From Firmicutes bacterium CAG:646 (GTDB lineage: Bacteria; Bacillota; Clostridia; Lachnospirales; Lachnospiraceae), in contig HF995373.1 of assembly GCA_000432335.1 (NCBI GenBank), positions 1 to 27,210 on the forward strand: DNA of 27,210 bases. Reading direction: 5' to 3'. The notes beneath the pieces are model-generated. The model saw nothing but the letters and a program-made list of their open reading frames with translations. It had not been told where the DNA came from and searched no databases. How positions within the stretch are numbered: the stretch's first letter is position 1; every line of letters starts with the position of its first letter. The position numbers and the translations under genes were made by a program. Shown here in pieces: positions 21,705 through 27,210 of this stretch.

Positions 21705-22841
21705 ATGTTAGACAGCAAAGGATTTGATTTATGGGCAGACGGATATGATAGGAGTGTGGGGCTTTCCGAGGAAGACGGAACTTATCCTTTTGCGGGCTAT
21801 AAAGAAGTTTTAGGGGAGATTTATCAGAGAGTCTTAAGAGAATCTGGGAAAAAGATTCTGGATATCGGCTTTGGTACAGGGACACTTACAGTAAAACTTT
21901 ATGAGAAGGGCTGTGAGATTTATGGGCAGGATTTTTCGGAAAAAATGATTGCGCATGCCAAGGAGAAAATGCCGAAAGCCCATTTATATCATGGGGATTT
22001 TTCAAAAGGTCTGGCGGAAGAGCTGAAAAAAGAAAGGTATGATGCGATTTTAGCCACATATTCCTTACATCATTTGACGGATGCAAAGAAAGTGAAATTT
22101 TTGAAAAAATTACAGGGTCTTTTAAAACAGGGTGGTTATATTTACATTGGGGATGTAGCGTTTGAAACACGGGAAGAGCTGGAACAGTGCAAAAAACAGA
22201 CGGGAGAGAGCTGGGATGAGGATGAGATTTATTTTGTGTATGGTGAACTTAAAAAATCTTTTCCAACAATGGAATTTCAGCAATGCTCTCACTGTGCAGG
22301 GGTATTGAGTTTAGGAAAGGAAGATTGTGCACCGGAGGAGCTTGCAGTGTCTCAAGTGTCCTCTCAATATCAGGTACGCAGACTGGAGGAATCTGATATT
22401 TCTGAAATTATAAAGGTGTGCAGTGGAAATAAAATCTATTATGAATATTGTCCGCCATTTGTCAGCGAGGAGGGAGTGAGACAGGACATGGAGGCGCTTC
22501 CTCCGGGAAAAACAAAAGAGGATAAGTATTTCCTGGGGTATTTCAGCGAGGGAAAGTTAATCGCATTATTGGATTTGATCGCTCGGTATCCAGATCAAAA
22601 TACTGCTTATGTGGGATTTTTTATGGTGGACAGAGAACAGCAGCATCAGGGAGTAGGAACTCAGATGATAGAAGAGCTGTGCAGATATCTAAAGAAGAGG
22701 GGATTTCAGAAAGTGGAACTGGCATGGGTGACAGGAAATCGTCAGGCGGAAAATTTTTGGAAGAAAAATCGTTTCATTTCTCTGAGTGAAAGAGACAGCA
22801 GCGTTGGCGTGAAAGTGATGGCTGCGCGAAGAAATTTGTAA
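21705..22841 (+). CDS. Methyltransferase-acetyltransferase fusion protein
   Basis: The 378-residue protein joins two domains. Residues 1 to about 205 form a class I SAM-dependent methyltransferase, with FDLWADGYDRSV at the start, motif I ILDIGFGTGTL (51-61), a Q-D-F-S acidic strand end near 75, and ILATYSLHHLTD near 115. From about residue 222 (YQVRRLEESDISEIIKVCSG) to the end is a GNAT acetyltransferase with the acetyl-CoA loop QHQGVG near 313-318, then WVTGNRQAENFWKKNRF. The joint (about 206-221) has no sign of structure. Such domains are usually separate genes. Substrates are unknown. ATG 21705 follows AAGGAG; the gene is 15 bases after the RimJ-like gene and likely co-transcribed. Confidence 0.82.
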   Translation: MLDSKGFDLWADGYDRSVGLSEEDGTYPFAGYKEVLGEIYQRVLRESGKKILDIGFGTGTLTVKLYEKGCEIYGQDFSEKMIAHAKEKMPKAHLYHGDFSKGLAEELKKERYDAILATYSLHHLTDAKKVKFLKKLQGLLKQGGYIYIGDVAFETREELEQCKKQTGESWDEDEIYFVYGELKKSFPTMEFQQCSHCAGVLSLGKEDCAPEELAVSQVSSQYQVRRLEESDISEIIKVCSGNKIYYEYCPPFVSEEGVRQDMEALPPGKTKEDKYFLGYFSEGKLIALLDLIARYPDQNTAYVGFFMVDREQQHQGVGTQMIEELCRYLKKRGFQKVELAWVTGNRQAENFWKKNRFISLSERDSSVGVKVMAARRNL

Positions 22842-22939
22842 TTTTGTTGCTGTATTTTCGGTGATTGTAGGAGTTATGATGGGAAAAACGTGAGAAAAAA
22901 TCTCGAAGGATGAAAATATCGTCGTAATGCGTAATTCTA

Positions 22940-22946
22940 TGTCGAA
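22940..22946 (+). promoter_or_regulatory. 0A box upstream of spo0A
   Basis: TGTCGAA matches the core Spo0A-binding box (TTGTCGAA-like) and lies 36 bases upstream of the spo0A promoter -35 element. It is compatible with autoregulation, as known for B. subtilis spo0A. Apart from this and the promoter, 22842-22975 shows nothing further that I can support. Confidence 0.5.
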
Positions 22947-22975
22947 CGAAAATAGGTAAAAAGCAGAAACTTGGG

Positions 22976-23004
22976 TTGATTTGCGGACGGGTTAAACTTA
23001 TAAT
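22976..23004 (+). promoter_or_regulatory. Sigma-A promoter of spo0A
   Basis: TTGATT (22976-22981), 17 bases and a perfect TATAAT (22999-23004) predict a start near 23011, giving spo0A a leader of about 120 bases that begins just before a large hairpin. Confidence 0.7.
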
Positions 23005-23015
23005 ACATTATAGCA

Positions 23016-23087
23016 TTTGGAAAACAGATGAAAGATGTCAAAATGACAGTGTGTCTTTTCATCTGCAGAGGGCCCACAGTTTCCAAA
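23016..23087 (+). ncRNA. Structured leader of spo0A
   Basis: TTTGGAAA (23016-23023) pairs with TTTCCAAA (23080-23087). Inside, CAGATGAAAGA (23025-23035) pairs with TCTTTTCATCTG (23054-23065) with one bulge, and TGTCA/TGACA forms the tip. The stack begins about five bases after the predicted transcript start and ends 31 bases before the ribosome binding site. No T-run follows, so it is not a terminator. The pairing is seen; a control or mRNA-stability role is inference. Confidence 0.5.
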
Positions 23088-23129
23088 GGTGTAATAAAAT
23101 TGACAAGGTATTTATTTGGAGGAGTGAAA

Positions 23130-23927
23130 ATGGGAAAATTAAATGTTGCCATTGCGGATGATAATGAACGCATGGTAAATTTACTGGAAACGCTGATCAA
23201 GGATGATAAGGAATTGGAATTGGTAGGGCAGGCAGATAACGGGAAAGACATTTATGATATCATCAAAGATAAAGAGCCGGATGTGGTTCTTCTGGATATA
23301 ATTATGCCGAAAGTGGATGGGCTTACAGTTATGGAGAAGGTAAATCAGGACAGCTCCATGAAGAAGCATCCGGCGTTTATCGTAATTTCGGCAGTAGGAC
23401 AGGAGCGGATTACAGAAAATGCATTTAATCTGGGGGCTTGTTACTATATCATGAAGCCGTTCGACAATGATATGATTTTGAATCGGATCAAGCATTTTAA
23501 GAATTTTGGTCTGGGGAAAAGCAGAGAACAGAAGAAACTCGGAAGTGGGGAACATGTAAGAGAGGCAGCGGAGCGGAATCTGGAGATTGACGTGACTAAT
23601 ATTATTCATGAGATCGGTGTGCCGGCGCACATTAAAGGATATCAATATCTGAGAGATGCGATTATTATGTCAGTGGAAGACATGGAGATGCTCAATTCTA
23701 TTACGAAAATTCTTTACCCCACTATCGCCAAGAAACATCAGACTACACCCAGCCGGGTAGAGAGAGCGATCCGCCATGCGATCGAGGTGGCATGGAGCAG
23801 AGGAAAAATGGATACAATAGACGAATTGTTTGGATATACGGTGAGTACAGGAAAAGGAAAACCTACGAATTCAGAATTTATAGCATTGATTGCGGATAAG
23901 ATACAATTAGAGTATAAAAATGCATAA
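23130..23927 (+). CDS. spo0A: Sporulation master regulator Spo0A
   Basis: Spo0A is the phosphorylation-activated transcription factor that commits the cell to sporulation. From ATG 23130 it has 265 residues (267 in B. subtilis). The start is fixed by GGAGG (23118-23122) and by the receiver-domain opening MGKLNVAIADDN; the frame extends further upstream through the leader hairpin but without coding character. The receiver domain has acidic D10 and D11, the phospho-acceptor D56 in VVLLDIIMP, and the lysine in IMKPFD. The C-terminal DNA-binding domain shows IIHEIGVPAHIKGYQYLRDA and TPSRVERAIRHAIEVAWSRG, the recognition helix region. It normally follows spoIVB; here about 6 kb separates them. Confidence 0.97.
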   Translation: MGKLNVAIADDNERMVNLLETLIKDDKELELVGQADNGKDIYDIIKDKEPDVVLLDIIMPKVDGLTVMEKVNQDSSMKKHPAFIVISAVGQERITENAFNLGACYYIMKPFDNDMILNRIKHFKNFGLGKSREQKKLGSGEHVREAAERNLEIDVTNIIHEIGVPAHIKGYQYLRDAIIMSVEDMEMLNSITKILYPTIAKKHQTTPSRVERAIRHAIEVAWSRGKMDTIDELFGYTVSTGKGKPTNSEFIALIADKIQLEYKNA

Positions 23928-23967
23928 AAAAATCCATATAAGCCTTTCCCTTTTGGGCAAAATGCGA

Positions 23968-23973
23968 TATAAT
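23968..23973 (+). promoter_or_regulatory. Probable -10 element for glgA
   Basis: A perfect TATAAT lies 46 bases before the glgA start. The -35 region (about 23945-23950) is weak. The gap 23928-24018 also contains a short CCC-TTTT-GGG palindrome but no convincing spo0A terminator. Confidence 0.5.
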
Positions 23974-24018
23974 GAAAGACAGAAATGTTATTAGCAATAA
24001 GTAGGGAGGTACATACGG

Positions 24019-25464
24019 ATGAAAAAGGTATTATACGTTGCATCGGAAGCGGTACCGTTTATTAAAACGGGCGGATTGGCAGATGTGGTTGGTTCTCTGC
24101 CGAAATGTTTTCCGAAAGAGCACTTTGATGTGAGGGTTATTATCCCTAAATATGCCTGCATAAAACAGGAGTTAAAAGATCAGCTGCATTATGTGACGAA
24201 TTTTTATATGGACTTGAACTGGCGGCAGCAGTATGTGGGTATTTTTGAAACGGAATACGATGGTATAAAATTTTATTTGATAGATAATGAGGAACATTTC
24301 AGCGGCGATAAGCCATATTACGGTATGCCGGCAGATCTGGAAAAGTTTGCATTTTTTTCTAAAGCGGCCCTTTCTATTCTTCCGGTGATCGATTTTAGAC
24401 CGGATATTATCCATTGCCATGACTGGCAGACAGGTCTGATTCCTGTATATTTAAAAGAAAGATTTCAGGGAAGCGATTTTTATCGGGGCATCAAGTCGGT
24501 GATGACCATACATAACCTGAAGTTCCAGGGTGTATGGGATATCAAAACGATTAAGAATATTACCGGTCTGTCAGACTATTTCTTTACGCCGGACAAGCTG
24601 GAAGCCAACAGGGATGCGAATTATCTGAAAGGCGGTCTGGTTTATGCGGATGCGATCACGACTGTCAGCAATACCTATGCGGAAGAGATCAAAACTCCTT
24701 TCTATGGGGAAGGTCTGGATGGTTTGATGCGGGCAAGAAGCAACAGTCTTCGTGGAATCGTCAATGGAATTGATTATGACGAATATAATCCCGCTACAGA
24801 TCCGATGATCGCGAAACAGTATGATGCGAAAATGTTCCGCAAGGAAAAAGTAAAGAATAAAACGGCGCTTCAGGAAGAATTGGGGCTGGAAGTCAATCCT
24901 AAAGCGATGATGCTGGGTGTAGTATCTCGTTTGACAGATCAGAAAGGATTTGATTTGATCGCTTATATGATGGATGAACTTTGTCAGGATGCTATCCAGC
25001 TGGTAGTTCTGGGAACCGGTGAAGAAAAATACGAAAATATGTTCCGCCATTTCGCATGGAAGTATGATAAAAAAGTATCTGCAAATATTTACTATTCAGA
25101 GGCGATGTCCCATAAGATCTATGCGGCTTCCGATGCATTTTTGATGCCGTCGCTGTTTGAACCCTGCGGTTTGAGTCAGCTTATGAGTCTGCGGTATGGA
25201 ACAGTGCCTATCGTTCGGGAAACCGGTGGATTGAAAGACACAGTATGGCCGTATAACGAGTTTGAAGGAACAGGTACCGGCTTTAGTTTTACGAATTACA
25301 ATGCTCATGAGATGCTTGGAACTATTCGCTATGCGGAGCAGATTTACTACGATCGGAAACGAGAATGGAACAAGATTGTAGATCGCGGTATGGCGCAGGA
25401 CTTTTCATGGAAAAATTCTGCAAGGCAGTATGAGGAAATGTATAACTGGCTGGCAGGATTTTAA
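24019..25464 (+). CDS. glgA: Glycogen synthase (ADP-glucose type)
   Basis: GlgA is a GT5 glycosyltransferase that adds glucose from ADP-glucose to alpha-1,4-glucan chains. The 481-residue protein starts with KKVLYVASEAVPFIKTGGLADVVGSLP, which includes the K-T-G-G-L ADP-glucose motif. It continues with IIHCHDWQTGLIPVYLK, GIVNGIDYDEYNP, GVVSRLTDQKGFDLI, and the C-terminal active-site region PSLFEPCGLSQL with GTVPIVRETGGLKDTV. Length is typical. GGGAGG precedes ATG 24019 at a slightly long distance. No other glycogen genes are adjacent in this window, so it appears to be a stand-alone gene; carbon storage during sporulation is a possible link but only inference. Confidence 0.96.
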   Translation: MKKVLYVASEAVPFIKTGGLADVVGSLPKCFPKEHFDVRVIIPKYACIKQELKDQLHYVTNFYMDLNWRQQYVGIFETEYDGIKFYLIDNEEHFSGDKPYYGMPADLEKFAFFSKAALSILPVIDFRPDIIHCHDWQTGLIPVYLKERFQGSDFYRGIKSVMTIHNLKFQGVWDIKTIKNITGLSDYFFTPDKLEANRDANYLKGGLVYADAITTVSNTYAEEIKTPFYGEGLDGLMRARSNSLRGIVNGIDYDEYNPATDPMIAKQYDAKMFRKEKVKNKTALQEELGLEVNPKAMMLGVVSRLTDQKGFDLIAYMMDELCQDAIQLVVLGTGEEKYENMFRHFAWKYDKKVSANIYYSEAMSHKIYAASDAFLMPSLFEPCGLSQLMSLRYGTVPIVRETGGLKDTVWPYNEFEGTGTGFSFTNYNAHEMLGTIRYAEQIYYDRKREWNKIVDRGMAQDFSWKNSARQYEEMYNWLAGF

Positions 25465-25518
25465 AAAAAGAAAATTTGGCTGTTTTGTAAAAAAATTCCA
25501 TTTCATCAAAAAAAGGGC

Positions 25519-25548
25519 AGAATAATTAACCGCCTGTTAGAGATACTA
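25519..25548 (+). promoter_or_regulatory. Forespore-type promoter of the small coat-like genes
   Basis: AGAATA (25519-25524), 17 bases and GATACTA (25542-25548) differ from the sigma-G pattern TGAATA-N17/18-CATACTA at one position in each box. No sigma-A promoter is visible in 25465-25580, which otherwise holds only A- and T-runs. Confidence 0.4.
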
Positions 25549-25580
25549 AAAGTGTAATCAGAAAACAGGAGGTAAAGAAG

Positions 25581-25766
25581 ATGACAAATTTGACAGAACT
25601 TGATGTACAGAATCTTCGTCATTTGATTCTGGGATGTGAGACCAATCACTGTAAAATGCAGGAGTATGCGAAAACAGCGCAGGACCCGAAGGTACAGCAA
25701 TTTTTCCAAAAATCAGCGCAGAGCGCGATGCAGACGAAACAGCAGTTGATGCAGTTTTTACAGTAG
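25581..25766 (+). CDS. Small helical protein, possible spore-coat component
   Basis: The 61-residue protein is predicted to be all-helical, rich in Q, K and M, and without a signal peptide: MTNLTELDVQNLRHLILGCE, then NHCKMQEYAKTA, ending in QTKQQLMQFLQ. It resembles half of the CotF-type coat proteins, which have a ferritin-like helical hairpin. ATG 25581 follows ACAGGAGGT, a strong site. The coat-like gene starts 12 bases after its stop, so both are one unit. A spore role is inferred from the neighbour and the promoter type, not shown by the sequence. Confidence 0.7.
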   Translation: MTNLTELDVQNLRHLILGCETNHCKMQEYAKTAQDPKVQQFFQKSAQSAMQTKQQLMQFLQ

Positions 25767-25778
25767 GAGGGATCAAAG

Positions 25779-26036
25779 ATGAATGAGAGAACAATGGTAA
25801 ACGATGCCTTGACAGGAATTAACGGAGAACTGGTACGCTACGGTGAGATGATTTCGCAGACAGGAGATTCTCAGCTGAAACAGACATTAAAGCAGATGAG
25901 AAGTCAGTGTGAGATGGCTCAGGAGGAAATTTATCAGATTGCCCGTGAAAAACAGTATTACGTACCGGCCGCTCCGGCAACGCAGGAAGAAATTGCTCAT
26001 GTAAGAAGTATTGTGAGTCAGCAGCCGCAATTCTGA
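25779..26036 (+). CDS. CotF-like spore coat protein
   Basis: The 85-residue protein has the pattern of small clostridial coat proteins related to CotF: NERTMVNDALTGINGELVRY near the N-terminus, a helical centre (QLKQTLKQMRSQCEMAQEEIYQIA), and a Y-Y-V-P-A-A-P tail followed by TQEEIAHVRSIVSQ. It would be deposited on the spore rather than secreted by a signal peptide, as none is present. ATG 25779 follows AGGAGGGA. A strong terminator comes 34 bases after the stop, closing a two-gene unit. Confidence 0.75.
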   Translation: MNERTMVNDALTGINGELVRYGEMISQTGDSQLKQTLKQMRSQCEMAQEEIYQIAREKQYYVPAAPATQEEIAHVRSIVSQQPQF

Positions 26037-26069
26037 TAAGCGATCAGAAAACCTGTTGAAAGCAGTTTT

Positions 26070-26122
26070 GGGCTGCTGTATGGACTGTGCGAGAATCACA
26101 GAACGTATAGCAGCTCGTTTTT
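26070..26122 (+). terminator. Intrinsic terminator after the coat-like genes
   Basis: Arms 26070-26082 and 26104-26116 pair over 13 positions (three G-U). A second perfect hairpin CTGTG/CACAG caps the stem, and five T residues (26118-26122) follow. Confidence 0.85.
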
Positions 26123-26198
26123 GTAAAAATCTATGACGGAAATTTTCTTTGGCATTTCGCCAATTTTATCCCCAAGAACAAAAATAGAAAAAATGTTA

Positions 26199-26227
26199 TT
26201 GACAAGTATTCAAAAGTGTAATACTAT
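26199..26227 (+). promoter_or_regulatory. Sigma-A promoter of recA
   Basis: TTGACA (26199-26204), 17 bases and TACTAT (26222-26227) form the only good promoter ahead of recA. The stretch before it (26123-26198) is AT-rich with one small hairpin (TTGGC/GCCAA). Confidence 0.7.
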
Positions 26228-26236
26228 GGTAATAGA

Positions 26237-26254
26237 AGCGAACATAAGTTCGCT
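26237..26254. promoter_or_regulatory. LexA (SOS) box of recA
   Basis: AGCGAAC-ATAA-GTTCGCT is a perfect 18-base palindrome whose core CGAAC-N4-GTTCG is the Gram-positive LexA/DinR box. It lies just downstream of the -10 element, over or after the predicted start, where bound repressor would block transcription until DNA damage. Confidence 0.92.
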
Positions 26255-26274
26255 ATTGATAAAGGAGAATTCGT

Positions 26275-27210
26275 ATGGTTAAAGAAGATAAATTAAAAGC
26301 GTTGGATGCAGCTTTGGGTCAGATTGAGAAACAGTACGGAAAGGGCTCAGTGATGAAGCTGGGAGATTCAGGGAAGAATATGAATGTGCAGACGGTTCCT
26401 ACTGGTTCTTTGAGTTTGGATATTGCATTGGGGTTGGGCGGTGTTCCCAGAGGAAGAATTATAGAGGTATATGGTCCGGAATCCAGTGGTAAGACGACAG
26501 TTGCTTTACATATGGTGGCAGAAGTGCAGAAGAGGGGCGGCATTGCAGGGTTCATTGATGCGGAGCATGCGTTGGACCCAGTTTATGCAAAGAATATAGG
26601 AGTAGATATTGACGAACTCTATATTTCTCAGCCAGACAATGGAGAACAGGCTTTAGAGATCACAGAGACGATGGTGCGTTCCGGGGCTATTGATATTATT
26701 ATTGTGGATTCGGTGGCGGCTCTGGTTCCTAAGGCAGAGATCGAAGGAGATATGGGTGATTCTCATATGGGTCTGCAGGCCCGATTGATGTCTCAGGCGC
26801 TGCGGAAGCTTACCGGTGTGGTGGCAAAGTCCAACTGTATTGTGATTTTTATCAATCAGCTTCGTGAAAAGCTGGGTGTCATGTTTGGAAATCCAGAGAC
26901 GACTACCGGTGGGCGAGCGCTGAAGTTTTATGCTTCTGTCCGTATGGATGTGCGCCGCACCGAAGCAATTAAGCAGGCGGGGGAAGTGATCGGTAACAGA
27001 ACCCGGATTAAAGTGGTAAAGAATAAGATTGCGCCGCCATTTAAGGAAGCAGAGTTCGATATCATGTTTGGAAAGGGAATTTCCAAGGAAAGTGATATTC
27101 TGGATCTGGCGGTGAATCTGGGAATTATACAAAAGAGCGGGGCATGGTTTGCTTATAATGAGACGAAGATCGGACAGGGACGGGAAAATGCGAAAGTTTT
27201 CCTGAAGGAA
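26275..27210 (+). CDS. recA: Recombinase RecA, 3' partial
   Basis: RecA polymerises on single-stranded DNA, carries out strand exchange and triggers LexA self-cleavage. The frame is open from ATG 26275 to the last base, giving 312 residues of a usual length near 350; the stop is outside the window. Visible are DAALGQIEKQYGKGSVMKLG, the Walker A motif GPESSGKTT near residue 66, FIDAEHALDP, and IIIVDSVAALVPKAEIEGDMGDSHMGLQARLMSQALRKL across the centre. Downstream are NQLREKLGVMFGNPETTTGGRALKFYASVRMD (loop 2 region) and FDIMFGKGISKE in the C-terminal domain. AAAGGAGAA precedes the start. Confidence 0.97.
   Translation, partial: MVKEDKLKALDAALGQIEKQYGKGSVMKLGDSGKNMNVQTVPTGSLSLDIALGLGGVPRGRIIEVYGPESSGKTTVALHMVAEVQKRGGIAGFIDAEHALDPVYAKNIGVDIDELYISQPDNGEQALEITETMVRSGAIDIIIVDSVAALVPKAEIEGDMGDSHMGLQARLMSQALRKLTGVVAKSNCIVIFINQLREKLGVMFGNPETTTGGRALKFYASVRMDVRRTEAIKQAGEVIGNRTRIKVVKNKIAPPFKEAEFDIMFGKGISKESDILDLAVNLGIIQKSGAWFAYNETKIGQGRENAKVFLKE

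Noticed and set aside
22905..22937. Sigma-H promoter for spo0A (AAGGATGA ... GTAATT)
   Set aside because: The boxes match only partly and the spacing of about 15 bases is longer than the usual 11-12.

Overview
The window reads as chromosomal DNA of a spore-forming member of the Clostridia, most likely Lachnospiraceae. The reasons are moderate-to-low GC, strong GGAGG-type ribosome binding sites, the spoIIIA operon, spoIVB and spo0A, a conserved order xseA-xseB-ispA-dxs-tlyA-nadK-argR-recN-spoIVB, an Asp23 gene before nusB, and a Gram-positive SOS box in front of recA. Family assignments come from reading the proteins; no database search was run.

Layout. 1-3275: the end of the spoIIIA operon (spoIIIAD, 5' truncated by the window edge, then AE, AF, AG, AH), encoding the mother-cell half of the feeding-tube channel. 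3276-5060: a structured intergenic element, a DUF6483-like gene, a YkgJ-like cysteine-cluster gene and a YgjP-type metallopeptidase gene broken by a one-base frameshift. 5057-7338: prfC with its own promoter and an unusually structured leader, then an Asp23/Gls24 gene. 7381-15879: a tightly packed, often overlapping gene run for transcription antitermination (nusB), exonuclease VII (xseA, xseB), isoprenoid precursors (ispA, dxs), rRNA methylation (tlyA), NADP supply (nadK), arginine control (argR) and repair (recN). 15891-17235: spoIVB with a sporulation-type -10 element that overlaps the recN terminator.

17236-22841 is an accessory island of about 5.6 kb lying between spoIVB and spo0A, which are usually adjacent in this group. 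It is AT-rich and holds a small conserved protein, two GNAT acetyltransferases, a nucleoside phosphorylase and a methyltransferase-acetyltransferase fusion. It also holds several dead genes: a 22-residue TfoX stub, a RhuM-Fic gene that has lost its Fic catalytic core, a methyltransferase reduced to its two ends, and a small ORF with an internal stop. Its left edge carries three copies of a 34-35-base repeat, and a 68-base structured repeat-like element sits in the middle.

22940-27210: spo0A with a 0A box, a sigma-A promoter and a structured leader; glgA; a pair of small spore-coat-like genes behind a forespore-type promoter; and recA (3' end outside the window) with promoter and SOS box. No rRNA, tRNA, CRISPR array, transposase, integrase or origin was found. 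The most interesting signals are RNA-level (prfC leader, spo0A leader, the terminator/promoter overlap before spoIVB) and the pattern of gene decay by internal deletion in the island. I found no complete novel defence or biosynthetic system.
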